Shown here piece by piece: positions 41,157 through 50,009 of a DNA stretch of 64,000 nt. The stretch covers positions 1 to 64,000 of the forward strand of contig SXOX01000146.1 of the NCBI GenBank assembly GCA_005776585.1. The letters run 5' to 3'. This DNA comes from Pseudomonadota bacterium (lineage in GTDB: Bacteria; Myxococcota_A; UBA9042; GCA-2863065). The translations under genes and the position numbers were made by a program. The notes under the pieces were generated by a model. That model had not been told where the DNA came from. It saw nothing but the letters and a program-made list of their open reading frames with translations, and searched no databases. Each line of letters starts with the position of its first letter. Position 1 is the stretch's first letter.

Positions 41157-44042
41157 GTGTCACAGTGCCCCATCGTGGCTCGGGTGCTCGCCCATCGCTA
41201 TCACGTCGTGCGGCTGCTCGGGCAGGGCGGCATGGGCGAGGTCTACTTGGGCTTCGACCCGGTGCTCGAGCGCTACGTGGCCATCAAGCAGGTGGCGCCG
41301 TCGGTGCTGCACCATCCGGAGAACGCCACGCTCGTCGCGTACTTCACGCGCGAGGCCAAGACGGTCGCCGCGCTACAACATCCGAGCATCATCCAGGTCT
41401 ACGAGTTCGGCACCCCGCGCGATGAGGCGGCGTATATCGTCACCGAGTTCATCGACGGCATCACGCTCGAAGAGCTCGTCGAGACGCAAGGCGGGTTGCC
41501 GGTCCGCGCCGCGCTGGCGCTGCTGCACCCGCTCGCCGACGCGCTCTCCTACGCGCACGACCGCGGCATCATCCACCGGGATCTCAAGCCCGGAAACGTC
41601 ATGATCTCGCGCCATGGACGGGTCTTCCTCATGGACTTCGGCCTCGCCAAGCCCATCGGCGGCTTCCCGGGCACGTCCGGCAACCTCAAGTCCATGATCA
41701 TCGGCTCGCCCGCGTTCATGGCGCCAGAGCAGATCGGCGGCGAGGAGACCGATCGGCGGACCGACGTCTTCGCCTTCGGGCTGCTGGCCTTTGCGGTGAC
41801 CACCGGCCGGCTGTTCTTCTCGGCCACGGCCGCGCACGCCTTCAAGGAGATCCTCGCCGACCGCTACCCCATCGAGGTCGCGGCCGAGACCGTCGAGGAT
41901 CCCGACCTGCGCGCGCTGGTCACCGGCTGCATCCAGCGGCATCCCGAGGATCGCTTCGAGTCGATGGAGAGCATCATCGCGCTGCTCGAGCGGGCGCTAT
42001 CGCGCGCCGGCGTGGGCTCTCCGGCGCGGGAGATGCGGCTCTGGTCGGAGCGCTGGACCCACCTGATGCCGCAGCAGTTCACGCTCGGGCCAGTCCACGA
42101 CCCCACGGCGAGCGACACGACGCCCGGCAAGCGGCCGAGCGCCGACACCGAGCTCCCGGGAGCCAAGACGATCGTCGCGTCGCCGGACCTCACGGGCATC
42201 GTGGCCGGACCCACGCTCATCGAGGCGCGGCCTGGCGCGGGTCAGATGTCGGGGCCGCAGTCGGGGCCAACACCGGGGCCTCGATCGGGGCCACCATCGA
42301 TGATCATCGAGTTCGAGCGCATCGACGTCGAGCCGCCCGAGCCCGAGGGCGGGCGCGTGTCGATGCAGATGCCCACCGTCATCGAGGCCGCCGCACACGT
42401 CCGCTCGCCGTCGATCGCGCGCACGCTGGAGGACACCGACGGCGCCTCGCTCGCCTCGCCCAGCATGCCGGCCACGCCCGCCGACGCGCTGCGCACCGTG
42501 CTCCTGCGCAGCCCGGATGCCGGCTTCCTCGCCGAGGTGTTGTCGGTCGTGCTGTGCTCCGGCAACGACGTGGACCTCAACGCGCTATGGCAGGACCTCG
42601 AGTCCGCGGGCGTGGACGCGCCCTCGCAGCGGCTCGGCACGGCGCTCGCGCTGCTCGTGAGCGCGGAGGTGTTGGAGCATCGCTCGGCGGACCGCTTCCA
42701 CCTCGGACGGCAGCTGCTACTGGACCACGCGTTCAGCGTGCTGGCCCCCGAACTCGGTCCGGGCGAGGCGGCGCCCGTTTGGACGGAGCACGCCCAGCGC
42801 GTCTTCGAGCACTACGTCGCGCGCTGGCGCGAGGAGATCCAGGACGCGCGCGAGACCTACGACCACGATCGCACGCTGGACGTCGTGGAGCGTCTGCTCG
42901 ACGTGGAACGCCACCTGCGCTCGGTCACCACCGAGACCCGCCAGCGCGACGGCCTCATCCGAGCGGAGGCCGCGCTCGCCCGTCGCGACGCCACGCTCGC
43001 GTTCGAGTCGTTCTCGGAGCTGGCCGCCGGCCCGCCCGTCGACCTCGAGACCGACCTGCGCGTGCGCGCCGGGCTCGCCGAGGCGTGCATGCTGCTCAAC
43101 CGCCCGAGCCGCGCGCTGGAGCACGTCGAGGCCGGCATGCTGCTCGCGCAGGGCGACGGCGCGTGGACCGCCCGCATGCTGCGGGTGCGGGGCCTGCTGC
43201 GCCTGCGTCGCGGGGAGCTCCGTCGCGCGCTGGTGGACCTGCGCATCGCGGTCGATCATCCAGCCATGAAGGCAAACCCCATCGACGTCGCGCGTGCGCA
43301 GCGCGACCTCGGCGAGGGCCTCTGGTGGGCAGGGCGCAGCGCGGATGCGCAGGAGCTCTGCGACATGGCGGCGCATCAGCTCGAGGATGCGGGGGACACG
43401 GCCGAGGCCGCCGCGGCGGTCCTGTTGAATGCGCTCGGTCGCCTGCGGCTCGGGCAGGTGGACTCGGCCGAGATTCTGCTCGAGCGGGCGCGCGGCTCCG
43501 CCAAGCCCGTTGGGGCCCGCTTCGTGTTGGCGGGGACCCTCGTGGGCCTGGCCGAGGTCGAGCGGCTGCGGGGTCGCGTCGACGAGGCCCACGGTATCGC
43601 GCGCCGTGCGCTCGGCGAGTGGGAGGCGCTGCGCCTGCCGCGCGGCATCGCGGTGGCCCGAACGGAGCTGGCGTCGATCCTCTGCGACCTCGGGCAGATC
43701 GCCGATGCCACGCGCCATGTCGACGAGACGCTGCGCAGCCTCGACGACGACCCGCTCGAACGCCTGGATGCCGCGCTCATTCGCGCCAAGGTCGCCTGCC
43801 GCGCGTGCGAGTTCGGAGCCGCGGCGGCCCACGTCGCCGAGGCGCTGCGGATGGCCGAGGGCATCGGTGTGCCCCTGCCCTTCGCGGTGCTCGTCCGCTC
43901 GCGCCTCTGCCGCGAGTCGGGAGACAAGGATGGCGCCGACGAGCTCCGGCAGGAGGCCGTCAAGCTCTACGAGAGCGTCTCCCCGGATCGACGCGTGCTA
44001 GATGCCGCCGAGCTCGATCGCTGGTTCATGAGCCTGCGCTGA
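41157..44042 (+). CDS. Ser/Thr protein kinase with large helical-repeat C-terminal tail
   Basis: The GTG at 41157 is preferred. The kinase domain (about 12-285) has LLGQGGMGEVYLG (20-32), VAIK with Lys44, HRDLKPGNVM (140-149), MDFGLAKP (159-166) and FMAPEQIGG. A Pro/Thr-rich linker (about 320-440) follows, then a helical tail of ~520 residues of TPR-like 35-residue units (DLGEGLWWAGRSADAQELC, GRLRLGQVDSAEILLERA). No transmembrane helix is visible; a cytoplasmic sensor-scaffold kinase is likely. Catalytic residues are complete. It heads the run of genes to 49972. Confidence 0.92.
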   Translation: MSQCPIVARVLAHRYHVVRLLGQGGMGEVYLGFDPVLERYVAIKQVAPSVLHHPENATLVAYFTREAKTVAALQHPSIIQVYEFGTPRDEAAYIVTEFIDGITLEELVETQGGLPVRAALALLHPLADALSYAHDRGIIHRDLKPGNVMISRHGRVFLMDFGLAKPIGGFPGTSGNLKSMIIGSPAFMAPEQIGGEETDRRTDVFAFGLLAFAVTTGRLFFSATAAHAFKEILADRYPIEVAAETVEDPDLRALVTGCIQRHPEDRFESMESIIALLERALSRAGVGSPAREMRLWSERWTHLMPQQFTLGPVHDPTASDTTPGKRPSADTELPGAKTIVASPDLTGIVAGPTLIEARPGAGQMSGPQSGPTPGPRSGPPSMIIEFERIDVEPPEPEGGRVSMQMPTVIEAAAHVRSPSIARTLEDTDGASLASPSMPATPADALRTVLLRSPDAGFLAEVLSVVLCSGNDVDLNALWQDLESAGVDAPSQRLGTALALLVSAEVLEHRSADRFHLGRQLLLDHAFSVLAPELGPGEAAPVWTEHAQRVFEHYVARWREEIQDARETYDHDRTLDVVERLLDVERHLRSVTTETRQRDGLIRAEAALARRDATLAFESFSELAAGPPVDLETDLRVRAGLAEACMLLNRPSRALEHVEAGMLLAQGDGAWTARMLRVRGLLRLRRGELRRALVDLRIAVDHPAMKANPIDVARAQRDLGEGLWWAGRSADAQELCDMAAHQLEDAGDTAEAAAAVLLNALGRLRLGQVDSAEILLERARGSAKPVGARFVLAGTLVGLAEVERLRGRVDEAHGIARRALGEWEALRLPRGIAVARTELASILCDLGQIADATRHVDETLRSLDDDPLERLDAALIRAKVACRACEFGAAAAHVAEALRMAEGIGVPLPFAVLVRSRLCRESGDKDGADELRQEAVKLYESVSPDRRVLDAAELDRWFMSLR

Positions 44043-44125
44043 GCGCGCAACTCGACGTCCCCCGCCCCGCGCGCTACAATTGCGGCTTCGCCACCCACCC
44101 ATGGCGCGGCGCAGGGGCACACGAC

Positions 44126-46144
44126 ATGGCTGACGACCGCAGGCGCAGCGACGACCGAACGGCGCTGCTCGAGACCGACGGACCGAGCGCAGAGACCCCG
44201 CGGGCGCGCGAGGCGACCACGGCGGCTGGACGCGACGCGATGCTCGAGACCGGCACCGGCGGCGCCACCACCGGAACCACGACGGGCGGCACAGCGGCAC
44301 CGGCTCCCGCCGCGGCCGTCGACACGACGAGCATTCGCGCCGAGCTGCTCGTCTCCGCGCGGGCGACGCCGCCGGACGCCGCGCTCATCGGACAGCGGCT
44401 GGCGCGCGCCGTGCGAGCCGAGCGCGACGCCGTACGGGCCGACACGTCGCTGATGGCGGACCTGCGCACCGCGCTCTCGCCGGTGCAATACCTCGAGGCG
44501 CTGGATCTCCTGCAGTCCCCGCTGCGTGAGCGTCTGGAGACCGCGCTGGTGGCCAAGTCGGGGGATGCGCTCTACCGGTACCTCATCGACGCAGCGTTCA
44601 ATGCACCGAGCACCGAGCAGCAGGTCGTGCGCGACGACGCGACGTTCATGGCCACGCTGCGCCGCCCGCTCAGCCGCGATCAGGTCGCGCGCGTCTTGGA
44701 GTGCCTCGGAGCCAGCCTCGAGCAGCGCCTCCAGTTCGCCTTCGAGCGCCGGAACGCCGACAACGCCTACCTCGCGCGTCTGTTGGCGCAGGCCACGCCC
44801 GAGGAGCGCGAGCGGGCCCGGTCGGATCCGGCCATCCGCGCGCGCCTCGAGACGGAGCTCGGCGGCACGGCGGGCCTCGAGCGTGCGGCCAACGCGGATC
44901 CGACGGAGGTGGCGCGGACCATCCAGTACGGCAACCCTGGAGGCGCGCTCGACCTGCTCACGTACCCCTACGGCGAGACGACGGCCCGCTGCGATCGGTT
45001 CGATGGCGGGCGCCCGTCGACGGTCAGCCTCCTCGGCAACCTGCCCCGCGGTCGGGCGATGCCGGCGGACGTCCGTGACGATGTCGACACCATCATTCGC
45101 TTCGATAGCACACTCACCCGCGTCAAGAAGGCCTTCGAGGTGCGCTGGGACGCATCCACCCGCCGCGAGCGCGGACCCCGCTCCCGTGAGGACCGCACCG
45201 AGGTCGACGCGCCCGCGTGGTCGGTGGAGGTCCTGCGCGCGATGCACGAGTTCCTCATCGACTGCCCCGATCTCCAGGCCACGGGCCAGGTCCCCGCCTA
45301 CGTGCTCCACGGCACTTACCAAGGCGGCGCGTTCTCGCCGAGCACGCGCGAGATCTACGTCGGCGGCGGCGTCCGCATCGGGGACACCGTCTCCGGTGAC
45401 CTGCACCAATACGGCGACGCCGACCTGGCGGGCACTCCGGCGGGCCCCCGCGACGTGAGCTTGCTCGGCGCGGTCGTGCGGCACGAGATCGGGCACGCCG
45501 TCGACGACCGCATGGGGTCGCAGAGCGACGGTCTCAAGGTGGGCCTGGGCGGCTTTTGGTCGGGGACGGACTTCGATCAGTGGATGGAGGGGCGCGACGG
45601 CTTCGCGGTCAGTCGGCCCTCTCCCGGGCTCGCGATCCCGGTCTCCGACGCCGACAAGCGCGCCATCAAGACGCACCTTCGCGCCTACATGAACGGCGAC
45701 GGCAAGGGCCAGCTTCGGGCCGGGCTCGCCGACGACCACGCCGTGGTCCGCTACTACGACGCCGGGCTGCCCATCCTCGAGGCCTTCAAGGGCTGCGAGG
45801 GCCAGGGCAAGCGCTTCTGGACCGCGCCCGGCCGGCTCTACGAGAACGGCGGCAAGGTCTTCTCCGTCAACGCGCACTACCACTTCCTCCAGTCGTGCAA
45901 CGCCTCGGTGCGCGACAACATCATGCGGCCCTATCAGCTGTTCTCGCACATGGAGTTCTTCGCCGAGATGTACTCGGTCTTCTACGAGGACGGCGCCAGC
46001 CCCGACGCGAACCCCGGACAGCGCGTCCCGGTCGGCAGCTGGCGCGCCTGGTTTCAGCAGAACGTTCATGGGCCCGGAATGGCGCCGGAGAGCATGCGCG
46101 GGCGGCGACCGCGCTCCGGTGCGGGCGGCGGCGGAGCACACTGA
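44126..46144 (+). CDS. Zincin-like putative metallopeptidase with N-terminal helical repeats
   Basis: ATG at 44126 gives 672 residues. After a disordered Thr/Gly/Ala-rich start, there are about three repeats of ~60 residues (LMADLRTALSPVQYLEALDL, FMATLRRPLSRDQVARVLEC and a shorter third) of the type seen in proteins near extracellular contractile injection systems. The C-terminal domain contains HEIGH (453-457, HExxH zinc motif) and FFAEMYS (Glu614, a possible third ligand). There is no signal peptide, so it may be an injected or intracellular effector. Activity and target are unknown. Confidence 0.72.
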   Translation: MADDRRRSDDRTALLETDGPSAETPRAREATTAAGRDAMLETGTGGATTGTTTGGTAAPAPAAAVDTTSIRAELLVSARATPPDAALIGQRLARAVRAERDAVRADTSLMADLRTALSPVQYLEALDLLQSPLRERLETALVAKSGDALYRYLIDAAFNAPSTEQQVVRDDATFMATLRRPLSRDQVARVLECLGASLEQRLQFAFERRNADNAYLARLLAQATPEERERARSDPAIRARLETELGGTAGLERAANADPTEVARTIQYGNPGGALDLLTYPYGETTARCDRFDGGRPSTVSLLGNLPRGRAMPADVRDDVDTIIRFDSTLTRVKKAFEVRWDASTRRERGPRSREDRTEVDAPAWSVEVLRAMHEFLIDCPDLQATGQVPAYVLHGTYQGGAFSPSTREIYVGGGVRIGDTVSGDLHQYGDADLAGTPAGPRDVSLLGAVVRHEIGHAVDDRMGSQSDGLKVGLGGFWSGTDFDQWMEGRDGFAVSRPSPGLAIPVSDADKRAIKTHLRAYMNGDGKGQLRAGLADDHAVVRYYDAGLPILEAFKGCEGQGKRFWTAPGRLYENGGKVFSVNAHYHFLQSCNASVRDNIMRPYQLFSHMEFFAEMYSVFYEDGASPDANPGQRVPVGSWRAWFQQNVHGPGMAPESMRGRRPRSGAGGGGAH

Positions 46145-47166
46145 TTGCGCGCGCTTGCCGGTGGTCGCTCGCGGCCGTCGCTGTGAGCACGATGGCGGCC
46201 GCGGAGACACCTCTGAGCGCGTCGGAGCGGGCGGCAGTCGCGGAGGCGTGCGGCCTCGGGCCTGAGGTGCTCTTGCGCGTGTCGGTGGAGCGCGCGCTCG
46301 GGCCCCTTCGCTGGTTGAACGTGAGCGGCGAGCGTCAATCGCCACGCCGCGTCGCAGGGCACACGACGGGCGCCGCGGTGTGCGCCCCACAAGTCGCCGT
46401 TCAGCTCGGTCCGTTCCTTCAGCGCGCCGGACCGGTGACGTCGCCGGCGCACTTGGCCGAGACGGTGGCCTGGCTCTACGGCACGGAGGCGCGCGGCGTG
46501 CTGCACACGGGGCCCGCGGGCCACGCCGCACACGTCGTCCCACCGTCGGAGCTCGCCGAGCCGGACGTCCAGGCCGCGGTACGGGCGACCGGCTTCTTCG
46601 CGACGCCCACCTGGTCGACGCGCTCCGACGGCCGCGGCGAGCTGCGCTTCTTCACGCGCTGGTCTGCGGAGGTGGGCGGCTCCGGCGTCAGCGACGTCCG
46701 GCTGAGCGTCGCCCCAGACGGCACGGTGGAAGCCGTCGCGACGCGCGTGCCGACCGGCGCGCCGGAGGTCCTGCCGACGTCGCTCGACGCGTTCGTCCGA
46801 CTCGCCGACGACGGCACTGCGCTCGGGCTCGCGCGCCGCCTTGCCTATCTGTACCGGTGGACGAACCTCGGCGCGCCGGCGCCTGCATGGCTCGACCGCG
46901 TGCAGCGCGGCAAGCGACGCCTCGTGGAGCGGGATCTCGGCGCCACGAAGGCCCTGTACGATGATCTCGTGGCGGCCCACAGCGCGCCGGAGCCGAGCCG
47001 AGTCGTGGACGCCAACGGCGAGACCGTCATCGCGTTCTACTTGCTGCTCACGCCGCGCCAGCCCACCGGCGAGTTCGCCGGCCGCGAGCTCTACCAGGTC
47101 CGACTGACGCTCACGCGCGACGGGCGACCGCTGCTGAACGCGAGCGCGGTGGCGCTGCCCCGATGA
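46144..47166 (+). CDS. Secreted protein of unknown function between zincin and CpXC genes
   Basis: The frame contains a good signal peptide (RACRWSLAAVAVSTMAAAE) only if translation begins at or just before 46144, but the codons there are CTG (46141) or ATT (46144); a GGAG lies at 46133-46136. Otherwise an internal GTG (46183) or ATG (46192) would remove the signal. The start is therefore uncertain. The ~335-residue protein has no recognisable domain, with a beta-rich central part (GELRFFTRWSAEVGGSGVSD) and a C-terminal AFYLLLTPR...LYQVRLTL strand pattern. The stop overlaps the CpXC gene by four bases. Confidence 0.6.
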   Translation: MARACRWSLAAVAVSTMAAAETPLSASERAAVAEACGLGPEVLLRVSVERALGPLRWLNVSGERQSPRRVAGHTTGAAVCAPQVAVQLGPFLQRAGPVTSPAHLAETVAWLYGTEARGVLHTGPAGHAAHVVPPSELAEPDVQAAVRATGFFATPTWSTRSDGRGELRFFTRWSAEVGGSGVSDVRLSVAPDGTVEAVATRVPTGAPEVLPTSLDAFVRLADDGTALGLARRLAYLYRWTNLGAPAPAWLDRVQRGKRRLVERDLGATKALYDDLVAAHSAPEPSRVVDANGETVIAFYLLLTPRQPTGEFAGRELYQVRLTLTRDGRPLLNASAVALPR

Positions 47167-47858
47167 GCCGCCTGCGCGTCGTCCGCGCCGCCTGCCCCGC
47201 GTGTGGCCAGCAGGAGGAGCACGTGCTGTTCGCGAGCCTCAACGGCGCGCGTCTGCCAGCTGCTGCGGCCGATGTGCTCGCGGGTCGCTTTCAGCTCGCC
47301 GACTGCGCCGGCTGTGGCGCCGAGTTCCACGTCGAGGCCGAAGCGCTGTACGTCGACATGCCCCGTAGGCTTTGGATCGTGCACCTTCCGCTCGCCGAGC
47401 GCGCGCGCTGGGCGGAGCACGAGCGTCGCGTCACCGAATTGTTCGCCAAGGAGATCGGCGCGCACCCCGACCCTCAGGTGGCCGAGCTGCACGCAGAGCT
47501 CACACCGCGCTTGGTCTTTGGCCAGCGGCGCCTGGCGGAGGCGCTGCGCGTCGTCGAGCTCGGCTTGGATGCGCGACTCCTCGAGTGCCTCAAGGCCGTG
47601 ACGCTGCGGGACAACGTGGCCACGCTGCTCGAGTTTGGCCCCGTGGAGCTCGTGCTGGCCAGCGCGGAGGGCGGCGTCCTTCGCTTCGAGCTCATCCCGC
47701 TGGCGGCGAGCGCACCCGTGGCGGCCCTGGACGTGCCGCGGTCGCTGCTCGCCTCGGTCACGGAGCGTGGCTCTGAGTTCCAGGACCGCTACGCCGAACT
47801 GTTCAGCCACCCGTGGATCGACGTGACGCGCTATCTGCTCGCGGGGTCGCTGACATGA
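47163..47858 (+). CDS. CpXC-domain protein
   Basis: The 231-residue protein has the CpXC zinc-binding pattern: CPACGQQEEHVLFASLNG at the start and DCAGCGAEFHVEAEALYVDM about 35 residues later, i.e. four Cys in two CxxC pairs. A helical middle and an extended C-terminal beta region follow. CpXC proteins are small cytoplasmic zinc proteins of unknown function, often near AAA+ ATPases. ATGA overlaps on both sides couple it to the secreted protein upstream and the AAA+ ATPase downstream. Confidence 0.8.
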   Translation: MSRLRVVRAACPACGQQEEHVLFASLNGARLPAAAADVLAGRFQLADCAGCGAEFHVEAEALYVDMPRRLWIVHLPLAERARWAEHERRVTELFAKEIGAHPDPQVAELHAELTPRLVFGQRRLAEALRVVELGLDARLLECLKAVTLRDNVATLLEFGPVELVLASAEGGVLRFELIPLAASAPVAALDVPRSLLASVTERGSEFQDRYAELFSHPWIDVTRYLLAGSLT

Positions 47859-49972
47859 GCCTGCCGGGGACGACGCTCACGGACCTCCGCCGCTGGACGG
47901 CGGCGCTACTCGTCCGCTACGCCGGGCAGCTGCGCGAGCTGAGCCTCGTCGGCCCGTGGCTCGGCGATGCGCTCCCGCAGCTCTCGCACGATGCGCTCAC
48001 GGCGTGGGCCGCCCGCGCACGCCTGCCCTCGCTCGCCTCGACGAGCCTCGACGGCGAGATCGCCCGCCTGACCGCTGAGCTCGACGCGGCCGCTGGCAAT
48101 CGCGCGACGCACCTCGGCGGGCTCTGCGCGCGCTTCGGGCTGGACGTCGGGGCCCGCCGCGTGTGGCTCGCCCTCGCGACGGCGCAGCGCGACACGGCGT
48201 TGCGCGAGCTGCTCGGCGCCACGACCGGGACGCGCTGGAGGCCGTGGCCTCAGCTCGGCCGCGTGTGTGAGCTGTTGGCCTTGACGACCGAAGACGGCGA
48301 CGCGGCGCGCGCCGCACTGGCCCCCGGCGGCGCGCTGCGACGGTTTCGGCTCATCACGCCGGGTCCCGAGCCCGAGGGCTTCACCGACGGCGCCGAGGTG
48401 CCCTTCGAGTGGCAGACGGTGCTGGTCCCGGGTCCGGTCGCTGCCGCGCTGTTCGAGGGTCGGGTGGAGCTCGGCCCGACGCTCGAGGACGTGGCCCGCT
48501 GGCGCGCCGTGGAGCGCGCTCCACGCCTCGAGTCGCTGGCGCTCGAGCCGGCCACCCGAGACCAGCTGGCGGAGCTGTTGGGCCACGCGGAGGAGTCGAC
48601 GCACCGACCGCTCGCCCTCATCGGGCCGCCAGGCGCGGGCACCGAAGACCTCGCGTGCGCGCTCGGAGCGCAGCTCGGCCGCGGCGCCCTCGTCGTCGAC
48701 CTCGGCGTCGCTGCGGTGGCCCCGCGGTCACTCCCCGCGCTCACCCGTCGCGCCCTCGGCCTCACCGGAGGCGCCCTCGTCATCGTCGGGAGCCCGACTC
48801 CGAACGACGCAGAGGACACGCTCGCCGCAGCGCTCCTCGCGCAAGCCAAGGAGGCGCAGGCGCCGGCGTTCTGGATCGGTCGCGAGCGGCCGAAGGGCTT
48901 GGAGCGCCGCAACCCGGAGCTCGAGCCGGTCGTCGTCGGCTTCCCGCCAGCCCCACGCCGTCGCGCGCTGTGGCAGGCCGCGCTCCGCGCCGAGGGACTC
49001 GCGCCGTCCGCCGCGGTCGATACGGTCGCTCAGGCCTTCGAGCTCTCGGCCGAGGACATCGGGCGCATCAGCCGCGACGTCCGCCGTCGCCGCGCTGGGA
49101 CAGAACCGCAGGCCCTCGGCCCCGTGACGCGCGTCGAGGTCGAGGACGCCTGCCGTGACGACCTCGAGCTGCGCCTCGGCGGGGTCACGCGCCGGGTGCG
49201 CCATGCGACGCGCCTCGAGGACCTGGTGCTGCTCGACGACCAGCGAGAGCGCCTCGAGGAGATCCTCCGGTATGTCCGACACTTCGATGCGCTCTACACC
49301 GACTGGGGCTTCGGCAAACGCTTCCTCACGGGGCGCGGGGCGCATGCGCTATTCACCGGCCCGCCTGGAACCGGCAAGACCATGGCGGCCTCGGCGCTTG
49401 CCAGCGCGCTCGACTTGCCGCTGTATCGAATCGAGCTGTCCCAGATCGTCGACCGTTACGTGGGCGAGACCGAAAAGAAGCTCGCCCAGGTCTTCGACGA
49501 GGCGGCGCGGGCGCCGAGCGTGCTGCTGTTCGACGAGGCCGACAGCCTCTTCGCCAAGCGAACCGACGTAAAGTCGGCCAACGACCGGTACGCCAACCTG
49601 GAGACGAACTACCTGCTCCAGCGCATGGAGGAGTTCCACGGCGTCGTGGTGCTCACGACCAATCTGGAGTCGAGCCTCGACTCGGCCGCCATTCGCCGTG
49701 TGCGCTTCCGGGTCGCCTTCCCCGAGCCCGACGCGGAGCTGCGCGAGCGGCTCTGGCGCGAGCTGCTGCCCGGCGAGGCCGACGTCGAGGAGGACCTGGA
49801 ACTACCGCGGCTCGCCCGCGCTTTCGAGATGTCGGGCGGGCACATCAAGAACGCCATCCTGCGAGCCGCGCTGCACGCGGTGCACGAGGGGCGCCCCATC
49901 GCCGGCACGGATCTCTGGCGCGCCGCCGTAGCGGAGTATCAGCTGTTGGGCAGGCTCCCGCCGAGCGCGTGA
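47855..49972 (+). CDS. Two-module AAA+ ATPase of the Afp15/PVC15-like type
   Basis: The 705-residue protein has an N-terminal region of ~240 residues, a degenerate first AAA+ module (GPPGAGTE at 257-264, the Lys and Thr of Walker A replaced), and a complete second module: Walker A GPPGTGKT (502-509), YRIELSQIVDRYVGETEKKL, Walker B LLFDEAD (557-563), DRYANLETNYLLQRMEE and the arginine finger region RRVRFRVAFP. Order, length and the final EYQLLGRLPP match the ATPase of contractile injection systems (Afp15/PVC15), although no sheath or tube gene is in the window. ATG at 47855 overlaps the CpXC stop. Confidence 0.85.
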   Translation: MSLPGTTLTDLRRWTAALLVRYAGQLRELSLVGPWLGDALPQLSHDALTAWAARARLPSLASTSLDGEIARLTAELDAAAGNRATHLGGLCARFGLDVGARRVWLALATAQRDTALRELLGATTGTRWRPWPQLGRVCELLALTTEDGDAARAALAPGGALRRFRLITPGPEPEGFTDGAEVPFEWQTVLVPGPVAAALFEGRVELGPTLEDVARWRAVERAPRLESLALEPATRDQLAELLGHAEESTHRPLALIGPPGAGTEDLACALGAQLGRGALVVDLGVAAVAPRSLPALTRRALGLTGGALVIVGSPTPNDAEDTLAAALLAQAKEAQAPAFWIGRERPKGLERRNPELEPVVVGFPPAPRRRALWQAALRAEGLAPSAAVDTVAQAFELSAEDIGRISRDVRRRRAGTEPQALGPVTRVEVEDACRDDLELRLGGVTRRVRHATRLEDLVLLDDQRERLEEILRYVRHFDALYTDWGFGKRFLTGRGAHALFTGPPGTGKTMAASALASALDLPLYRIELSQIVDRYVGETEKKLAQVFDEAARAPSVLLFDEADSLFAKRTDVKSANDRYANLETNYLLQRMEEFHGVVVLTTNLESSLDSAAIRRVRFRVAFPEPDAELRERLWRELLPGEADVEEDLELPRLARAFEMSGGHIKNAILRAALHAVHEGRPIAGTDLWRAAVAEYQLLGRLPPSA

Positions 49973-50009
49973 AGCCACGGCGCGTCGCACGACGCAGTGA
50001 ACGCCGTCG

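Noticed and set aside
49982-49995. Short hairpin GCGTCG-CGACGC between the AAA+ gene and the Tat lipoprotein gene
   Set aside because: The stem is six bases with a two-base loop and no T-run, too weak to call a terminator.
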